Assembly (NCBI RefSeq): GCF_024707545.1
Contig: NZ_CP062229.1
Span: 5,871,501 to 5,935,500, forward strand
From: Mesorhizobium onobrychidis
Lineage (GTDB): Bacteria > Pseudomonadota > Alphaproteobacteria > Rhizobiales > Rhizobiaceae
Length of the DNA: 64,000 bases
Direction of reading: 5' to 3'
Part shown: positions 30,923 through 41,678 of the stretch, piece after piece
Layout of the letters: each line of letters starts with the position of its first letter
Position numbering within the stretch: position 1 is the first letter of the stretch
Program-made: the position numbers and the translations under genes
Notes under the pieces: generated by a model
Databases searched by the model: none
Told to the model about the DNA's origin: nothing
What the model saw: only the letters and a program-made list of their open reading frames with translations

Positions 30923-32074
30923 ATGCAGGGAATTGACGAGCTGCTTTGCGCCACCTTACGTCGCGAAAATCCGAATTGGCCGGAATACGGCGACAATAAT
31001 TTCGTGGACCGCTTCATCGAGCGAAGTGCTTATCACGGGGTACAGGCGCTGCTTCATCATTGTATTGCAGATCGCGAACGCGGTGATCTGGGTTGGCCGG
31101 AAGTTATCCTAGCTACTTGTCGTCAGCAGGCCACCGCTCAAGCATTGTGGGAGATGCGCCACCAGTATTTGCTGAATCAAGTACTGGAGCGGCTCGTGGC
31201 TATTGGCATCCATCCAATTCTGTTCAAAGGCACGGCCCTAGCCTACGATGTCTATCCGGCGCCTTTCCTGCGTACAAGAGGTGACACGGACCTCCTCGTG
31301 CCGTCGGACAGCCGTGATCGGGTGGCAAAAGCACTAGAAGCCCTGGGGTTTCGTGAACTGGGAATAAGAGCGGATGTCATTAGCGGTCAGACGAGCTATA
31401 GTTGGACAGATCCCTCCTCCGATCAGCAACACACGCTCGATTTGCATTGGCGGATCGCCAATTCCACACTCCTGTCAAATCTGTTCTCGTATGAAGAATT
31501 GCGTTCCGAGGCCCGGCCACTGCCGAACTTAAGCGCGAATGCCCTCGCAGCTGATCCAGTGCACGCGCTCGTGCTCGCCTGCATGCATCGAGCGGTCCAC
31601 AAGCACGCTTTGTATTACGTCGATGACGTGGCCCATTATGGCGGCGATCGACTGATCTGGTTTTACGACATTCAGCTTCTGTTTTCGATGCTATCGCCGT
31701 CGCAACGCAATGAATTTGTTGAACTTGCCGAGCGTAAAGGATTGCGGGCGACCTGCCTGGACGGCATCGAGGCGACCCGAGCCCGTTTTCATACCACTAT
31801 ACCCGAAGCCGTGTCTGGCGCGCTTTCCCGTCCTGGACCGACAGAAACCGCGTCGGGCTATCTCAGCGGACCCAGGTGGTACCGAATATGGATGGACTTC
31901 CAGGCCGCGACAGGCGTGCGAAACAGGTCCGGTTTTCTGGCCGAACTCCTCTTCCCGCCGGCAATCCACATGCGGCAAAAATATCGCCAGGCAAACCTAT
32001 CGTGGCTGCCTTGGCTCTACTTACGCCGGGCCCTAGCCGGGTCTTTGAAGTATTTACGCAGCCGGGATAGTTGA
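30923..32074 (+). CDS. Nucleotidyltransferase-family protein of the lasso cluster (PF14907 type)
   Basis: A protein of about 383 aa resembling the uncharacterised nucleotidyltransferase family often found with lasso-peptide and PqqD-containing clusters. The key segment is PILFKGTALAYDVYPAPFLRTRGDTDLLVP, which includes the DxD of the active site. A helical C-terminal half contains histidine-rich LACMHRAVHKHALYY. It might nucleotidylate the peptide or a partner; no activity is established for this context. The TTG at 30896 also opens the frame, but ATG 30923 is preferred. It is followed 115 bp later by the exporter. Confidence 0.8.
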   Translation: MQGIDELLCATLRRENPNWPEYGDNNFVDRFIERSAYHGVQALLHHCIADRERGDLGWPEVILATCRQQATAQALWEMRHQYLLNQVLERLVAIGIHPILFKGTALAYDVYPAPFLRTRGDTDLLVPSDSRDRVAKALEALGFRELGIRADVISGQTSYSWTDPSSDQQHTLDLHWRIANSTLLSNLFSYEELRSEARPLPNLSANALAADPVHALVLACMHRAVHKHALYYVDDVAHYGGDRLIWFYDIQLLFSMLSPSQRNEFVELAERKGLRATCLDGIEATRARFHTTIPEAVSGALSRPGPTETASGYLSGPRWYRIWMDFQAATGVRNRSGFLAELLFPPAIHMRQKYRQANLSWLPWLYLRRALAGSLKYLRSRDS

Positions 32075-32189
32075 GTCTCTCTGCGGGCGCGTGATTCCGA
32101 AATCGTAAGAAATTCTACCGCAGTTGAGGATGCAGCCTGCCTCTTGGTGCTCACTCCAGCAGATCACCTCGATCGATCTCTTTGGAACT

Positions 32190-33869
32190 ATGAACAGATT
32201 GTCGAAAATTAGTGAGACAAACATGCTGCTGACATTAGCGGCACCTTATCGCCTGGCGTTGGCCGTTGGCCTGATATTGATGCTATGCGAAAGCGCTGCT
32301 TTGTTGGTTATGCCTTGGCTTGGTGGCAGGCTTGCTGAAACGTTTCTCCAGGAAAGCGCAGGCAGCAGCACGATCAATATCCAGGTGCTTTTTCTAGGAG
32401 CATTGGCGCTGTTTGCGGTTCAGGCCGTTTTAAAATTCAGCAATATATACCTGCTTGGTGGGACGACCACACGAATACTGGCAGACTTGAAAATCCGAGT
32501 TTACGACCATCTTCAGGCCTTACCGCTTGCTTTCTCCCACCGGCGGCGTCACGGCGATACGCTCGCGTTACTTACTCATGATGTGTATGTCGTGAGCGAC
32601 TACATCAGCGGCACCGCACTTGCTGCCTTGCCGCTCTTCTTCACCGTCAGCGGGGCATTGGCTTTAATGTTCCGAATCGATTCTCTTCTCGCTATGTTCG
32701 CCGCAATCATTATTCCATTGCTCTATCTACTGCTTAAAATTTTCGGACGACGCATGCGGCCATTGGCTCTCCAACTTCAGGAGGAGCACGCCATTGCCAT
32801 CGCCATTGCTGAGGAAAACCTCAGCATGCTTCCCGCCATCAAGACCTTCACGCGCGAACAGCAAGAATCGCAGCGTTATCGGAGCCAAATCGAGCGCGTC
32901 GTCAGCCTGAGCGCCAAGGAGCGCGCCATCCATGCCGCATTGGGGCCGGGGGTTCAGTTTGTGACGGCGACCGCGGTCGTTCTTATGCTTTGGTTGGCCC
33001 AAGGGCAAATTGGCGATGGGGCTCTCACCGTGCCTCAATTGGTGAGTTTTCTCCTCTACGCCCAGGTAATGGCGCGGCCGATGGCCGGGCTCGCAGATGT
33101 CTATGGACAGACCCAGCGCGCGCGCGGCGCGCTGAGCCGGCTCGCAACAGTCTTGGCCGAAGAGCCTGAGCCGAGCTGGCATGCGGGCAAGCAGATGGGA
33201 AAAATAAACGGCAACATCGAATTCCGCAGTGTCACGTTCAGTTACCCGGGGCGCGAGCCTGCATTGAGGTGCCTCGATCTATCCGTCGCCGCGGGCGAGA
33301 CAATAGCCATCATAGGTCCCAACGGTGCAGGAAAGAGCACGGTGGCGCATTTGCTTATGCGATTGCATGAGCCTTCCAAGGGAAGCATCTTCATCGACGG
33401 CGTGGATATTTCCACGGTTTCCTTGCATAGCCTGCGCAGCCAGATAGGGGTTGTGCCTCAGCACGTGTTACTGTTCAACGCCAGCGTCCGCGACAACATC
33501 GCATATGGGCGGCCTGAGCCCACACAGCATGACGTCGAGGCAGCAGCACGGTCGGCCCGCGCGCATGATTTCATCATGCAACTGCCGCAGGGCTACCAGA
33601 CGCCAATCGGCGATCGCGGCGTGCGGCTGTCCGGAGGGCAACAGCAGCGGTTGGCGTTGGCTCGGGCGCTGCTGAAAGATCCGCCGATTCTGATACTCGA
33701 TGAAGCGACCGCTATGTTCGATCCAGAGGGGGAGCGCGAGTTCTTGCAGGCATGCGTGGATGTGCTGCGACAGAGGACGGTGCTTTTGATAACCCACCGA
33801 CCGGCGAGCCTGGCGCTGGCTGATCGGGTGTTCAAGCTGGACGAGGGCATTATGACAAGCGCCGAGTAA
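32190..33869 (+). CDS. ABC exporter, fused permease and ATPase (lasso-peptide D protein)
   Basis: A half-transporter of about 559 aa. Six transmembrane helices (residues 10-300) precede an ATPase with Walker A GPNGAGKST, signature LSGGQQQRLALARALL, Walker B LILDEATAMFD and H-loop LLITHRPASL. It lacks a C39 peptidase domain, as expected for McjD-type lasso exporters where leader removal is done by B2. It should export the mature peptide and give self-immunity. The frame opens at TTG 32124; ATG 32190 gives a natural N-terminus. Confidence 0.9.
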   Translation: MNRLSKISETNMLLTLAAPYRLALAVGLILMLCESAALLVMPWLGGRLAETFLQESAGSSTINIQVLFLGALALFAVQAVLKFSNIYLLGGTTTRILADLKIRVYDHLQALPLAFSHRRRHGDTLALLTHDVYVVSDYISGTALAALPLFFTVSGALALMFRIDSLLAMFAAIIIPLLYLLLKIFGRRMRPLALQLQEEHAIAIAIAEENLSMLPAIKTFTREQQESQRYRSQIERVVSLSAKERAIHAALGPGVQFVTATAVVLMLWLAQGQIGDGALTVPQLVSFLLYAQVMARPMAGLADVYGQTQRARGALSRLATVLAEEPEPSWHAGKQMGKINGNIEFRSVTFSYPGREPALRCLDLSVAAGETIAIIGPNGAGKSTVAHLLMRLHEPSKGSIFIDGVDISTVSLHSLRSQIGVVPQHVLLFNASVRDNIAYGRPEPTQHDVEAAARSARAHDFIMQLPQGYQTPIGDRGVRLSGGQQQRLALARALLKDPPILILDEATAMFDPEGEREFLQACVDVLRQRTVLLITHRPASLALADRVFKLDEGIMTSAE

Positions 33870-33871
33870 GT

Positions 33872-33896
33872 CCAGCCTCACCGTCACCCAGGCTGG
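33872..33896. terminator. Small dyad between convergent exporter and B1 genes
   Basis: ccagcct (33872-33878) and aggctgg (33890-33896) form a perfect 7-bp stem with an 11-nt loop just after the exporter stop. No T-run follows, so a terminator role is only suggested by location. Confidence 0.35.
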
Positions 33897-33965
33897 CTCA
33901 ATTGCACTCGGCGCTTCGGATCAGGCTATTGCGCGCCTGCTGCTGGACAATACGAATTTATACAC

Positions 33966-34244
33966 TCATGCCTCTTCAATCTTGACCAGCCCCTGGCGTT
34001 CGAGCGTTTGCAACAAGCTGAATACGTCTTTCTCCAAGGGCGCAGGCTCGACCTCGTACTCGTCGAGCATAGTTCCGCAGATTTCGCCTACGGTTTTTCC
34101 TTCGGACAGCAGTATCCAGATACGTGCCCCGACCGGGTCCAGCCCAAAATACGTTCCGCTGGCGAGATCCAGGATCACCGTCTCCTTGCCCACCTGTCGC
34201 GCCATCACTTGCGCCGGAATCGCCACTCTGTCAGTCAACTTCAT
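33966..34244 (-). CDS. PqqD-family RiPP recognition element protein (lasso B1)
   Basis: A 92-aa stand-alone PqqD-like protein. LDLASGTYFGLDPVGARIW is the hallmark strand-turn-helix of the family, followed by LSEGKTVGEICGTML. In lasso clusters such B1 proteins bind the YxxP leader motif and present the precursor to the B2 protease and cyclase. Its start overlaps the end of the kinase gene by 14 bp, so it is translationally coupled to it. It is now separated from the other biosynthetic genes by the IS21 insertion. Confidence 0.92.
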   Translation of the reverse strand: MKLTDRVAIPAQVMARQVGKETVILDLASGTYFGLDPVGARIWILLSEGKTVGEICGTMLDEYEVEPAPLEKDVFSLLQTLERQGLVKIEEA

Positions 34245-35067
34245 GCTGGTTCACCTTATACGCGTGTCTCACAATGGCCCGCCTGACCCGCGACAGGTCT
34301 TCAAAGCGTCGGGGATAATCCAGGCGGTAAAAAATTGGTTGCCCAGCCAGGCAGGATAATTCATCGAAATGGGCGGCAAGCAGTTCGTGTGCCTCAATTT
34401 CGAGTAAGAAAGAATGCTTCACTAGTTCCATCAGAGCTTCGCGCCCAGTCATACCCTCGAACACCGCTTCCTGCTGGACACCATCGCCAAGAAAATACAC
34501 CCGGCGTAAGCGCCGGGGTTGCTCGCAGAAGACGATCTCATCGCCCGCAAGAAGACGAGCCTTCGACGTGAACTGCACCGGGGGCGCTTTCCGTACACCA
34601 TCCTTGCCGACCAAGGCTTCCTCACTGTCTCCCCATAAGCGGATCGAAGGATGGCTCGGCATAATCCGAAACCCACCGTCGCAAGGCTCTAACAGCAGCC
34701 CATCATCCGTCAGGAAGCGGAACCCGTCGGTTGCGAAGCTTGCCGCCAGCGTGGACTTGCCTCGACCTGACCCGCCGATAAATGCGATGCCCTCGCCGCT
34801 GATTTCGACCGCGCTGCCGTGCAAAACCAGCTTCCCCTGTCTGCTGAGCGCCAAGGGCAAAACCTGATTCAGATAAAGATGCTGAATGGTCGCGTCGGAG
34901 ACTCCCTGCACCGGCCATGCTTGGATCTGTCCGCCATCTTGGCTCAGCTGGAAATCCGCCAGTTCGGGAAAACGCAGCAGGTAGGCTCCCCCGATGCGGT
35001 AGAAGTCCGTCCACAAAGTCCCGTCTGGAAAAACCCACTGGTGAAACAAGGTGGCGTCAAGCGGCAT
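34231..35067 (-). CDS. HprK-like kinase of the lasso cluster (5' end displaced by IS21)
   Basis: A 278-aa protein with an HPr-kinase-type P-loop, FIGGSGRGKSTLAASF (K104), preceded by LHGSAVEI with the conserved His83. HprK homologues in lasso clusters phosphorylate the peptide (paeninodin type). The current first Met (35067) lies 12 bp from the IS21 left end. Removing the IS and one target copy restores a longer frame: MTVDFQVADARPQ joined to MPLDATLF, beginning with an ATG that overlaps the methyltransferase stop (ATGA). The gene has therefore lost its native start and coupling, though an in-frame ATG remains. Confidence 0.88.
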   Translation of the reverse strand: MPLDATLFHQWVFPDGTLWTDFYRIGGAYLLRFPELADFQLSQDGGQIQAWPVQGVSDATIQHLYLNQVLPLALSRQGKLVLHGSAVEISGEGIAFIGGSGRGKSTLAASFATDGFRFLTDDGLLLEPCDGGFRIMPSHPSIRLWGDSEEALVGKDGVRKAPPVQFTSKARLLAGDEIVFCEQPRRLRRVYFLGDGVQQEAVFEGMTGREALMELVKHSFLLEIEAHELLAAHFDELSCLAGQPIFYRLDYPRRFEDLSRVRRAIVRHAYKVNQHEVD

Positions 35068-35217
35068 TTGAGGGCGGGTGTCGATACCGGATCAATACTC
35101 CCCAGAAGTGCCGTTTGAATCTTCCCCAGTTTAGCGTTGCCGCCGGTCTTCCGGGGCGCGCCCCGGAGGACCGGCGGCACGTCATCACCGATACTGCTCT
35201 CGATGGTCGAGAGGGGA

Positions 35218-37364
<2,147 letters not shown>

Positions 37365-37445
37365 TTGGGGAATTTTACTTCGGCACTTTTGGGGAAATTT
37401 CACCCGGTATTGACAGGCGGGCGTCCGCCACTTGAAAGTCCACCG

Positions 37446-38576
37446 TCATTCCGTGTCCTTGCCCAGCACTTGGGCGACAAATCGCGCTGTTTCTTCCACG
37501 GAAGGGAACAAGCCGGGGTGTTCGCGCAGCACGGCTTCTTCAACCTGCCTGACGGTCCTTTGACCATCGCAAAGCCCTAGCACGATCATTCTTGCCTGCC
37601 CTCGGCAATTGGGTCGGGGCACATGCGCGGGATTCCGTTTCATGATCTCGGCCGGCGTCTGCAACTCGCCCTCCCAGGTCGAATGGCTGAATTTCCGCCC
37701 TCCGGACGGGATTTCGACTTCCCAGGCGATAACCGAATCCGTCGGACGCGCCACCACCCTCGCCCTCACCACATCGCCGGATTTTACCTCGACGGCTTCG
37801 GCGATGGGCAGGAAAGCCTGAGAGCGCTTGATTGGACGATCGGCAAGCGGCGAGTTCGTCAACCACACCCCTTCGGCCAACTCACAATCGAACCAGCCGC
37901 CGAGTCCGCGCAGGACGCCATCGCGTTCTATGCGCAACTCCGCATCCCAGGAGAAAAAGTCCGGATTGTCTTCACGAAAATCGATGCTGCCCAGCTCAGC
38001 GGGGGCGCCAAGCAATTCTTCCCGCTGAAGATTGACCGCATGCTTGGTGTTGACGGCGTATTGGCGCAGCCAATGGAATTCGCTGGGTACGCCCTCTCGC
38101 CGCCACCCGTCGGCCAAGCCGCAACTGGTTTCCGATTCCACTGCGGCGAGTTGAAGCCTGAGCCTGGCGGGGATCAATGCCCCCCCTGGCTTCAGGAAAC
38201 GCCGCCTGGCGTCCGCCAAATATTCGATGATGCCGGCATCAAAGCCGAAGTAGCCGACTTGATCGCAGATCACCACATCAACCCGTTCGGGCAATTCAGC
38301 CCGCGGAGAGTAGTCCCCCATGAAAATCGCTCGGCCACCCCAGCCTGCGCGAACGAAGGATTCCCGCGCGACCTCGATCATGGCGGTTGCGTCGATGGCG
38401 TACACACGGGACGCGCCCGCCTGCAAGCACAACAGCCCCAGAATCCCGGTGCCACAACCGAGATCCGTGATGCAATCCCCATGTTTGACCACTTGGGCAA
38501 CAGCGGACTTGAACTGTTCAAGTCTTACCGAATCGCTGACATACCCCAAGTGTTCCGCCAGCACGGAACTCGACAT
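37446..38576 (-). CDS. PRMT-like methyltransferase fused to a C-terminal PqqD-like domain
   Basis: A 376-aa fusion. Residues 1-325 form a class I SAM methyltransferase like protein arginine methyltransferases: motif I ITDLGCGTGILGLL (D38-G44), YAIDAT for SAM ribose binding, and a beta-barrel-like C-half. The PRMT double-Glu loop is altered (CDQVGYFGFDAGIIE), so arginine is not a safe substrate guess. The last 50 residues (LGLCDGQRTVRQVEEAVLR) resemble the helical part of PqqD and may dock the leader. The gene follows the precursor by 13 bp and its TGA natively overlapped the kinase ATG. It is a candidate peptide-modifying enzyme. Confidence 0.8.
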   Translation of the reverse strand: MSSSVLAEHLGYVSDSVRLEQFKSAVAQVVKHGDCITDLGCGTGILGLLCLQAGASRVYAIDATAMIEVARESFVRAGWGGRAIFMGDYSPRAELPERVDVVICDQVGYFGFDAGIIEYLADARRRFLKPGGALIPARLRLQLAAVESETSCGLADGWRREGVPSEFHWLRQYAVNTKHAVNLQREELLGAPAELGSIDFREDNPDFFSWDAELRIERDGVLRGLGGWFDCELAEGVWLTNSPLADRPIKRSQAFLPIAEAVEVKSGDVVRARVVARPTDSVIAWEVEIPSGGRKFSHSTWEGELQTPAEIMKRNPAHVPRPNCRGQARMIVLGLCDGQRTVRQVEEAVLREHPGLFPSVEETARFVAQVLGKDTE

Positions 38577-38589
38577 TCCCCCGCACGGC

Positions 38590-39006
38590 TCAGTGAACAG
38601 AGGGGCGCCGTATCCTCAGCATGCCGTAGTTCACCATCTTGTAACCGTCAGGATGAACGCTTACGGCTTCCGGCATAACCGTCTCGACCTCGTCGGCCAT
38701 TACACCAAACTGTCTGCCAAGGCCCCACTGTTCGCGGTATTCAGGCTTGTAGTCGAACAGATAGAGGCCGATTCCAAGCGAATGGGTGCCAATGCGGATG
38801 ACGTTCTCTTTGGCGCGCGGGTCGGAAACCATAGCCATGGTGCCGCCCCCATCTACGCTTCCTGCTCCGGCGCCTCTAGTTATCGCGCTTACGGAACCGT
38901 AGATTTGCAATGTGGGAGTCGAATAGGGCGCCTTGTTTGGCTCGGCAGCTTTGTTTTCAACGGTGAGGTGGGATGGCGTCTGCTGGTCGTTCAGATTGCT
39001 TTTCAT
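38590..39006 (-). CDS. Lasso-peptide precursor with C-terminal S74 intramolecular chaperone domain
   Basis: A 138-aa precursor. Residues 28-45 fit the lasso leader consensus YxxPxLxxxGxxxxxTxG exactly (Y28, P31, L33, G37, T43 at -2, G45 as core residue 1). The core GAGAGSVDGGGTMAMV has Asp at position 8, the acid needed for an 8-residue macrolactam ring. From S61 the sequence becomes a peptidase S74 domain: SDPRAKENV, LGIGLYLFDYKP, GRQFGVMADEVE and HPDGYKMVNYGML. S61 and K66 have the Ser/Lys spacing of the S74 self-cleavage dyad, so cleavage before S61 would free a 16-residue core. It lies between the cyclase and methyltransferase genes. A stand-alone phage tail protein is unlikely here. Confidence 0.88.
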   Translation of the reverse strand: MKSNLNDQQTPSHLTVENKAAEPNKAPYSTPTLQIYGSVSAITRGAGAGSVDGGGTMAMVSDPRAKENVIRIGTHSLGIGLYLFDYKPEYREQWGLGRQFGVMADEVETVMPEAVSVHPDGYKMVNYGMLRIRRPSVH

Positions 39007-39180
39007 TAACTCGGACCTTTACGCTGGCTTGGTATCTCTCAGGAAACCGTCAGATGAACTATCTGGACGTTCTCGGTGACTTTTGAACAAGATCGGCACC
39101 TTGGCACCAAGCGAAAACGGGCGCAACCCTGACGTCCAGCATTCATCGAACATTGAACCGACGTGACGATCAAGACACGT

Positions 39181-39272
39181 AACGGTACGTTACATGTCTT
39201 CAACGGTACGTTACAAGGCATCCATTAACAGTACGTTATATGGCATCAACGATACGTTACATGGCATCCATA
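39181..39272. repeat. Nested tandem repeats over the 3' end of the cyclase gene
   Basis: Two 46-bp units (39181-39226 and 39227-39272), each holding two copies of a 21- and 25-bp variant of aacggtacgttacatggcat. Read on the minus strand the copies echo the last codons of the cyclase (CHVTYR, then CHITY, CNVPLKT, CNVPLRV). The copy nearest the gene carries its stop. This is local duplication of the gene end, lying between the cyclase and the precursor. Confidence 0.85.
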
Positions 39273-41126
39273 AATACTCCACAAAATCCATTTCGGCATG
39301 CCGGCCTGTGAATTGTCTCGATAAGCCCGGAATAGCCGGGCCATCCCGTCCCGATCAACCCAGGTGCTACGCTCATGGGGAATCGTCTCGGTCAATATGG
39401 CTTGCATCCGGTCCAGATGCTCACGGAACACGATCGAAAATTCTGCCTTGCTTTTCCGTTCGAGGATCGTCTTCGGCAGGAGATTCTTCAAAGCTTGGAC
39501 ATGGATATATTTGGATGTATCCCCACGCAGCCGCAGCCTTTCCGGTAGCGAAAACGCATACTGAACGAGTTTGGGGTCGTGGAGCGGGTATCGCATTTCG
39601 ATCCCGCAATGGGCGCCCATGCACTCAAGATCCTCCATCGCCTGGGCAGTATAAGCATCGTATAGAGGCTCAAGTAGCGCCCTCTGGCCGACGCTGCGCA
39701 CTCGCCGATGGTGTGCTGGGAGAATACGCTCGCGACGCAGCCGGATCACTTCCCCCATCCGCGGCGAGAGCCAGTAGCAGGCGTTGCTGGTCCCGCTCCC
39801 GCGCACCCTACGAACCAGGCGGCGGAGACCCTCCTGGAGAGCGATTGGCAGTAGCCGGAAAAACCCCTCCCGTATGAGCCAACTCACCGCCTGCCGCGTG
39901 CCGAATGCAGCCGCGTCGGTTTTGAGGCAGTCATAGAGCGTACGCAAATGCACTTGCGCCAGTGCCTCTGCGTAATACGCACGGGAGCCTTGCAGCCATT
40001 GATCTCCTCCGTGACCGTTCAACGTAACGCGGCTCCCGTGCGCAACGGTTTGCTGCCATAGGCCGGCATGCATTGACAAGTTCGGAAACCCCGGAAACTG
40101 CCGGCCGGACCGGGCGCGTTCCGCAAACCATGAAAGAGGCATCCTGGAAGGGGGAGTCTCATGAACCCGGAGCCCTAAATACTCACCCACGGCCCGCGCG
40201 TAGGGGAGTTCGCTGGCGCGGCCGTCCTCCTCCGTGAAGCCAAACGTGTAGCCATTTATGCCGTGTGTGAGCAGTCTGTTCGAGCGGCGCAGGTGTTCCG
40301 CCACGCAAAACACCGCGGAGGAGTCGAGTCCGCCGCTCACCTCAATGGCGACCGGCTGATGCGACCGGGACAAACGCCTGACGCACTCGAACAATAATTC
40401 GCGATAATGCTCTATGTATTCTTCGTCCTTGCGAAACGGCAACGTCGCCCAAAGATTCGGTTGCCAGTATTGTTCGAGTCGAGGCCCTTGGTTCCCGGCT
40501 ACCATTCGATGTGCTGCAATCAAGCGCAGGATACCGTTCCATAGAGTCTCGTCCCTGGAATACCATTCCCCCGCCAGCATTTCGGCCAACATGCCTTCAT
40601 TGGGTTCCTGCTTCACCCAAGGCAGCGCAAGGATCGCTGGCAGCTCTGAGGCGAAGGCCAGTGTTTTACCGTCCCAATGGTAATTGAAGGGCCTGTTGCC
40701 CATGCGGTCGCGGGCGCAAAAGGCCTCTTGTCGCCGCGCATCCCAGATTACCAGTGCGAAATCGCCGTCGATATGCGGCAAACATTCCCGCCCCCAAATC
40801 TGGTAGGCTCTCAGCACCAGTTCAGCATCCGAGCGATCTCGAAGTACGGCGCCGCGCCCCAGCAGTTCCCCCCGCAGTTCCTCCCAGTTGTCCACCCGCC
40901 CGTCCATGACCAGGACAAGGCTTGCATCCTCATTGGTCAGCGGCTGGGTTTCCTCCAGCGACTCTGGCGTGGTGCGAAGCATGCATTGACCGAGCCCGAT
41001 GGAGCCCTTCACCCAGTGGTGGATGCCATCCGGGCCCCGATGCGCCATAGCCGTGGTCATTTTTTCCACTAACCCGGGCTCCACCGGCTCACCGTCAAAA
41101 TGAATTATCCCGGCGATGCCGCTCAT
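39246..41126 (-). CDS. Asparagine-synthetase-like lasso cyclase (C protein)
   Basis: A 626-aa AsnB homologue expected to adenylate the core Asp8 side chain and close the macrolactam with Gly1. The N-terminal Ntn glutaminase-like domain begins MSGIAGI: the catalytic Cys of true AsnB is Ser here, so glutamine hydrolysis is lost. RGPDG and the later domain folds are kept. The ATP-pyrophosphatase loop is EVSGGLDSSAVF (residues 262-273), with NGHGGDQ and the C-terminal MRYPLHDPKLVQYAFSLPE. It lies 15 bp after B2 in one operon. Tandem repeats overlap its last codons. Confidence 0.93.
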   Translation of the reverse strand: MSGIAGIIHFDGEPVEPGLVEKMTTAMAHRGPDGIHHWVKGSIGLGQCMLRTTPESLEETQPLTNEDASLVLVMDGRVDNWEELRGELLGRGAVLRDRSDAELVLRAYQIWGRECLPHIDGDFALVIWDARRQEAFCARDRMGNRPFNYHWDGKTLAFASELPAILALPWVKQEPNEGMLAEMLAGEWYSRDETLWNGILRLIAAHRMVAGNQGPRLEQYWQPNLWATLPFRKDEEYIEHYRELLFECVRRLSRSHQPVAIEVSGGLDSSAVFCVAEHLRRSNRLLTHGINGYTFGFTEEDGRASELPYARAVGEYLGLRVHETPPSRMPLSWFAERARSGRQFPGFPNLSMHAGLWQQTVAHGSRVTLNGHGGDQWLQGSRAYYAEALAQVHLRTLYDCLKTDAAAFGTRQAVSWLIREGFFRLLPIALQEGLRRLVRRVRGSGTSNACYWLSPRMGEVIRLRRERILPAHHRRVRSVGQRALLEPLYDAYTAQAMEDLECMGAHCGIEMRYPLHDPKLVQYAFSLPERLRLRGDTSKYIHVQALKNLLPKTILERKSKAEFSIVFREHLDRMQAILTETIPHERSTWVDRDGMARLFRAYRDNSQAGMPKWILWSIYGCHVTYR

Positions 41127-41141
41127 ATCATCCCCATGGCA

Positions 41142-41678
41142 TCAACCAAAATTGCGCTTGAATGCGGAATAGCGCTCGCCAACATCGACCGTATCGTTAA
41201 GAACCCTGCCCCGGTATTCGACCCAAGCATGGGCTTCAAATTTGCCTTCAGCCTTCCGCGTGCCGATGCGCAGTTCTCCTTCGATGCCTTGCCGGCGCAG
41301 CAAAAACCAAAGCGTCATGGAGCGCTTCAGGCAGTTGCCGGAATATGAACCACGATACGCGGCAATGGATACCAAACGAGCGGTCTCTTGTGCCTGTCCA
41401 TAAAAATCGATCTCGCCACCCATTGAGTGAAGCCAGTCGGAGTTGCAAACTGCAACCGGAACGTTTGAAGGCGGCGGCGATTTACAAAACGTGAGTGACG
41501 GGTTTGCAACCCCCCTCACGCTTCGAAGATCGCAAATCCATATCAGTATAATTCTTGCACGTCGGAAACCAAACATCTGCAATACCATTGCAGTGAATGG
41601 TAACAGCAACATTGCAGCGATCACTGTCCTGCGTTGTGCGGCCGTCAGGGCAAGAAATTTTTTAAATCGATTGGTCAC
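41142..41678 (-). CDS. Lasso-peptide B2 leader protease (transglutaminase-like)
   Basis: A 178-aa B2 protein that removes the leader after the -1 residue. The cysteine-protease triad is visible as C116 (SGNCLKRSMTLWFLL), H150 (FEAHAWVEY) and D162 (GRVLNDTVD). The N-terminus has a hydrophobic stretch, and the RRE is supplied separately by B1, as in split B1/B2 systems. The start is GTG 41678. It appears to be the first gene of the leftward biosynthetic operon B2-C-A-methyltransferase-kinase-B1. Confidence 0.92.
   Translation of the reverse strand: MTNRFKKFLALTAAQRRTVIAAMLLLPFTAMVLQMFGFRRARIILIWICDLRSVRGVANPSLTFCKSPPPSNVPVAVCNSDWLHSMGGEIDFYGQAQETARLVSIAAYRGSYSGNCLKRSMTLWFLLRRQGIEGELRIGTRKAEGKFEAHAWVEYRGRVLNDTVDVGERYSAFKRNFG

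Noticed and set aside
38590..39006. Phage tail-fibre gene
   Set aside because: Only the S74 chaperone part is phage-like. There is no fibre shaft and no phage genes nearby, and the N-terminus matches a lasso leader beside lasso enzymes.
39181..39272. CRISPR-like array
   Set aside because: Units are directly adjacent without unique spacers, vary in length and overlap the cyclase codons; no cas genes are present.
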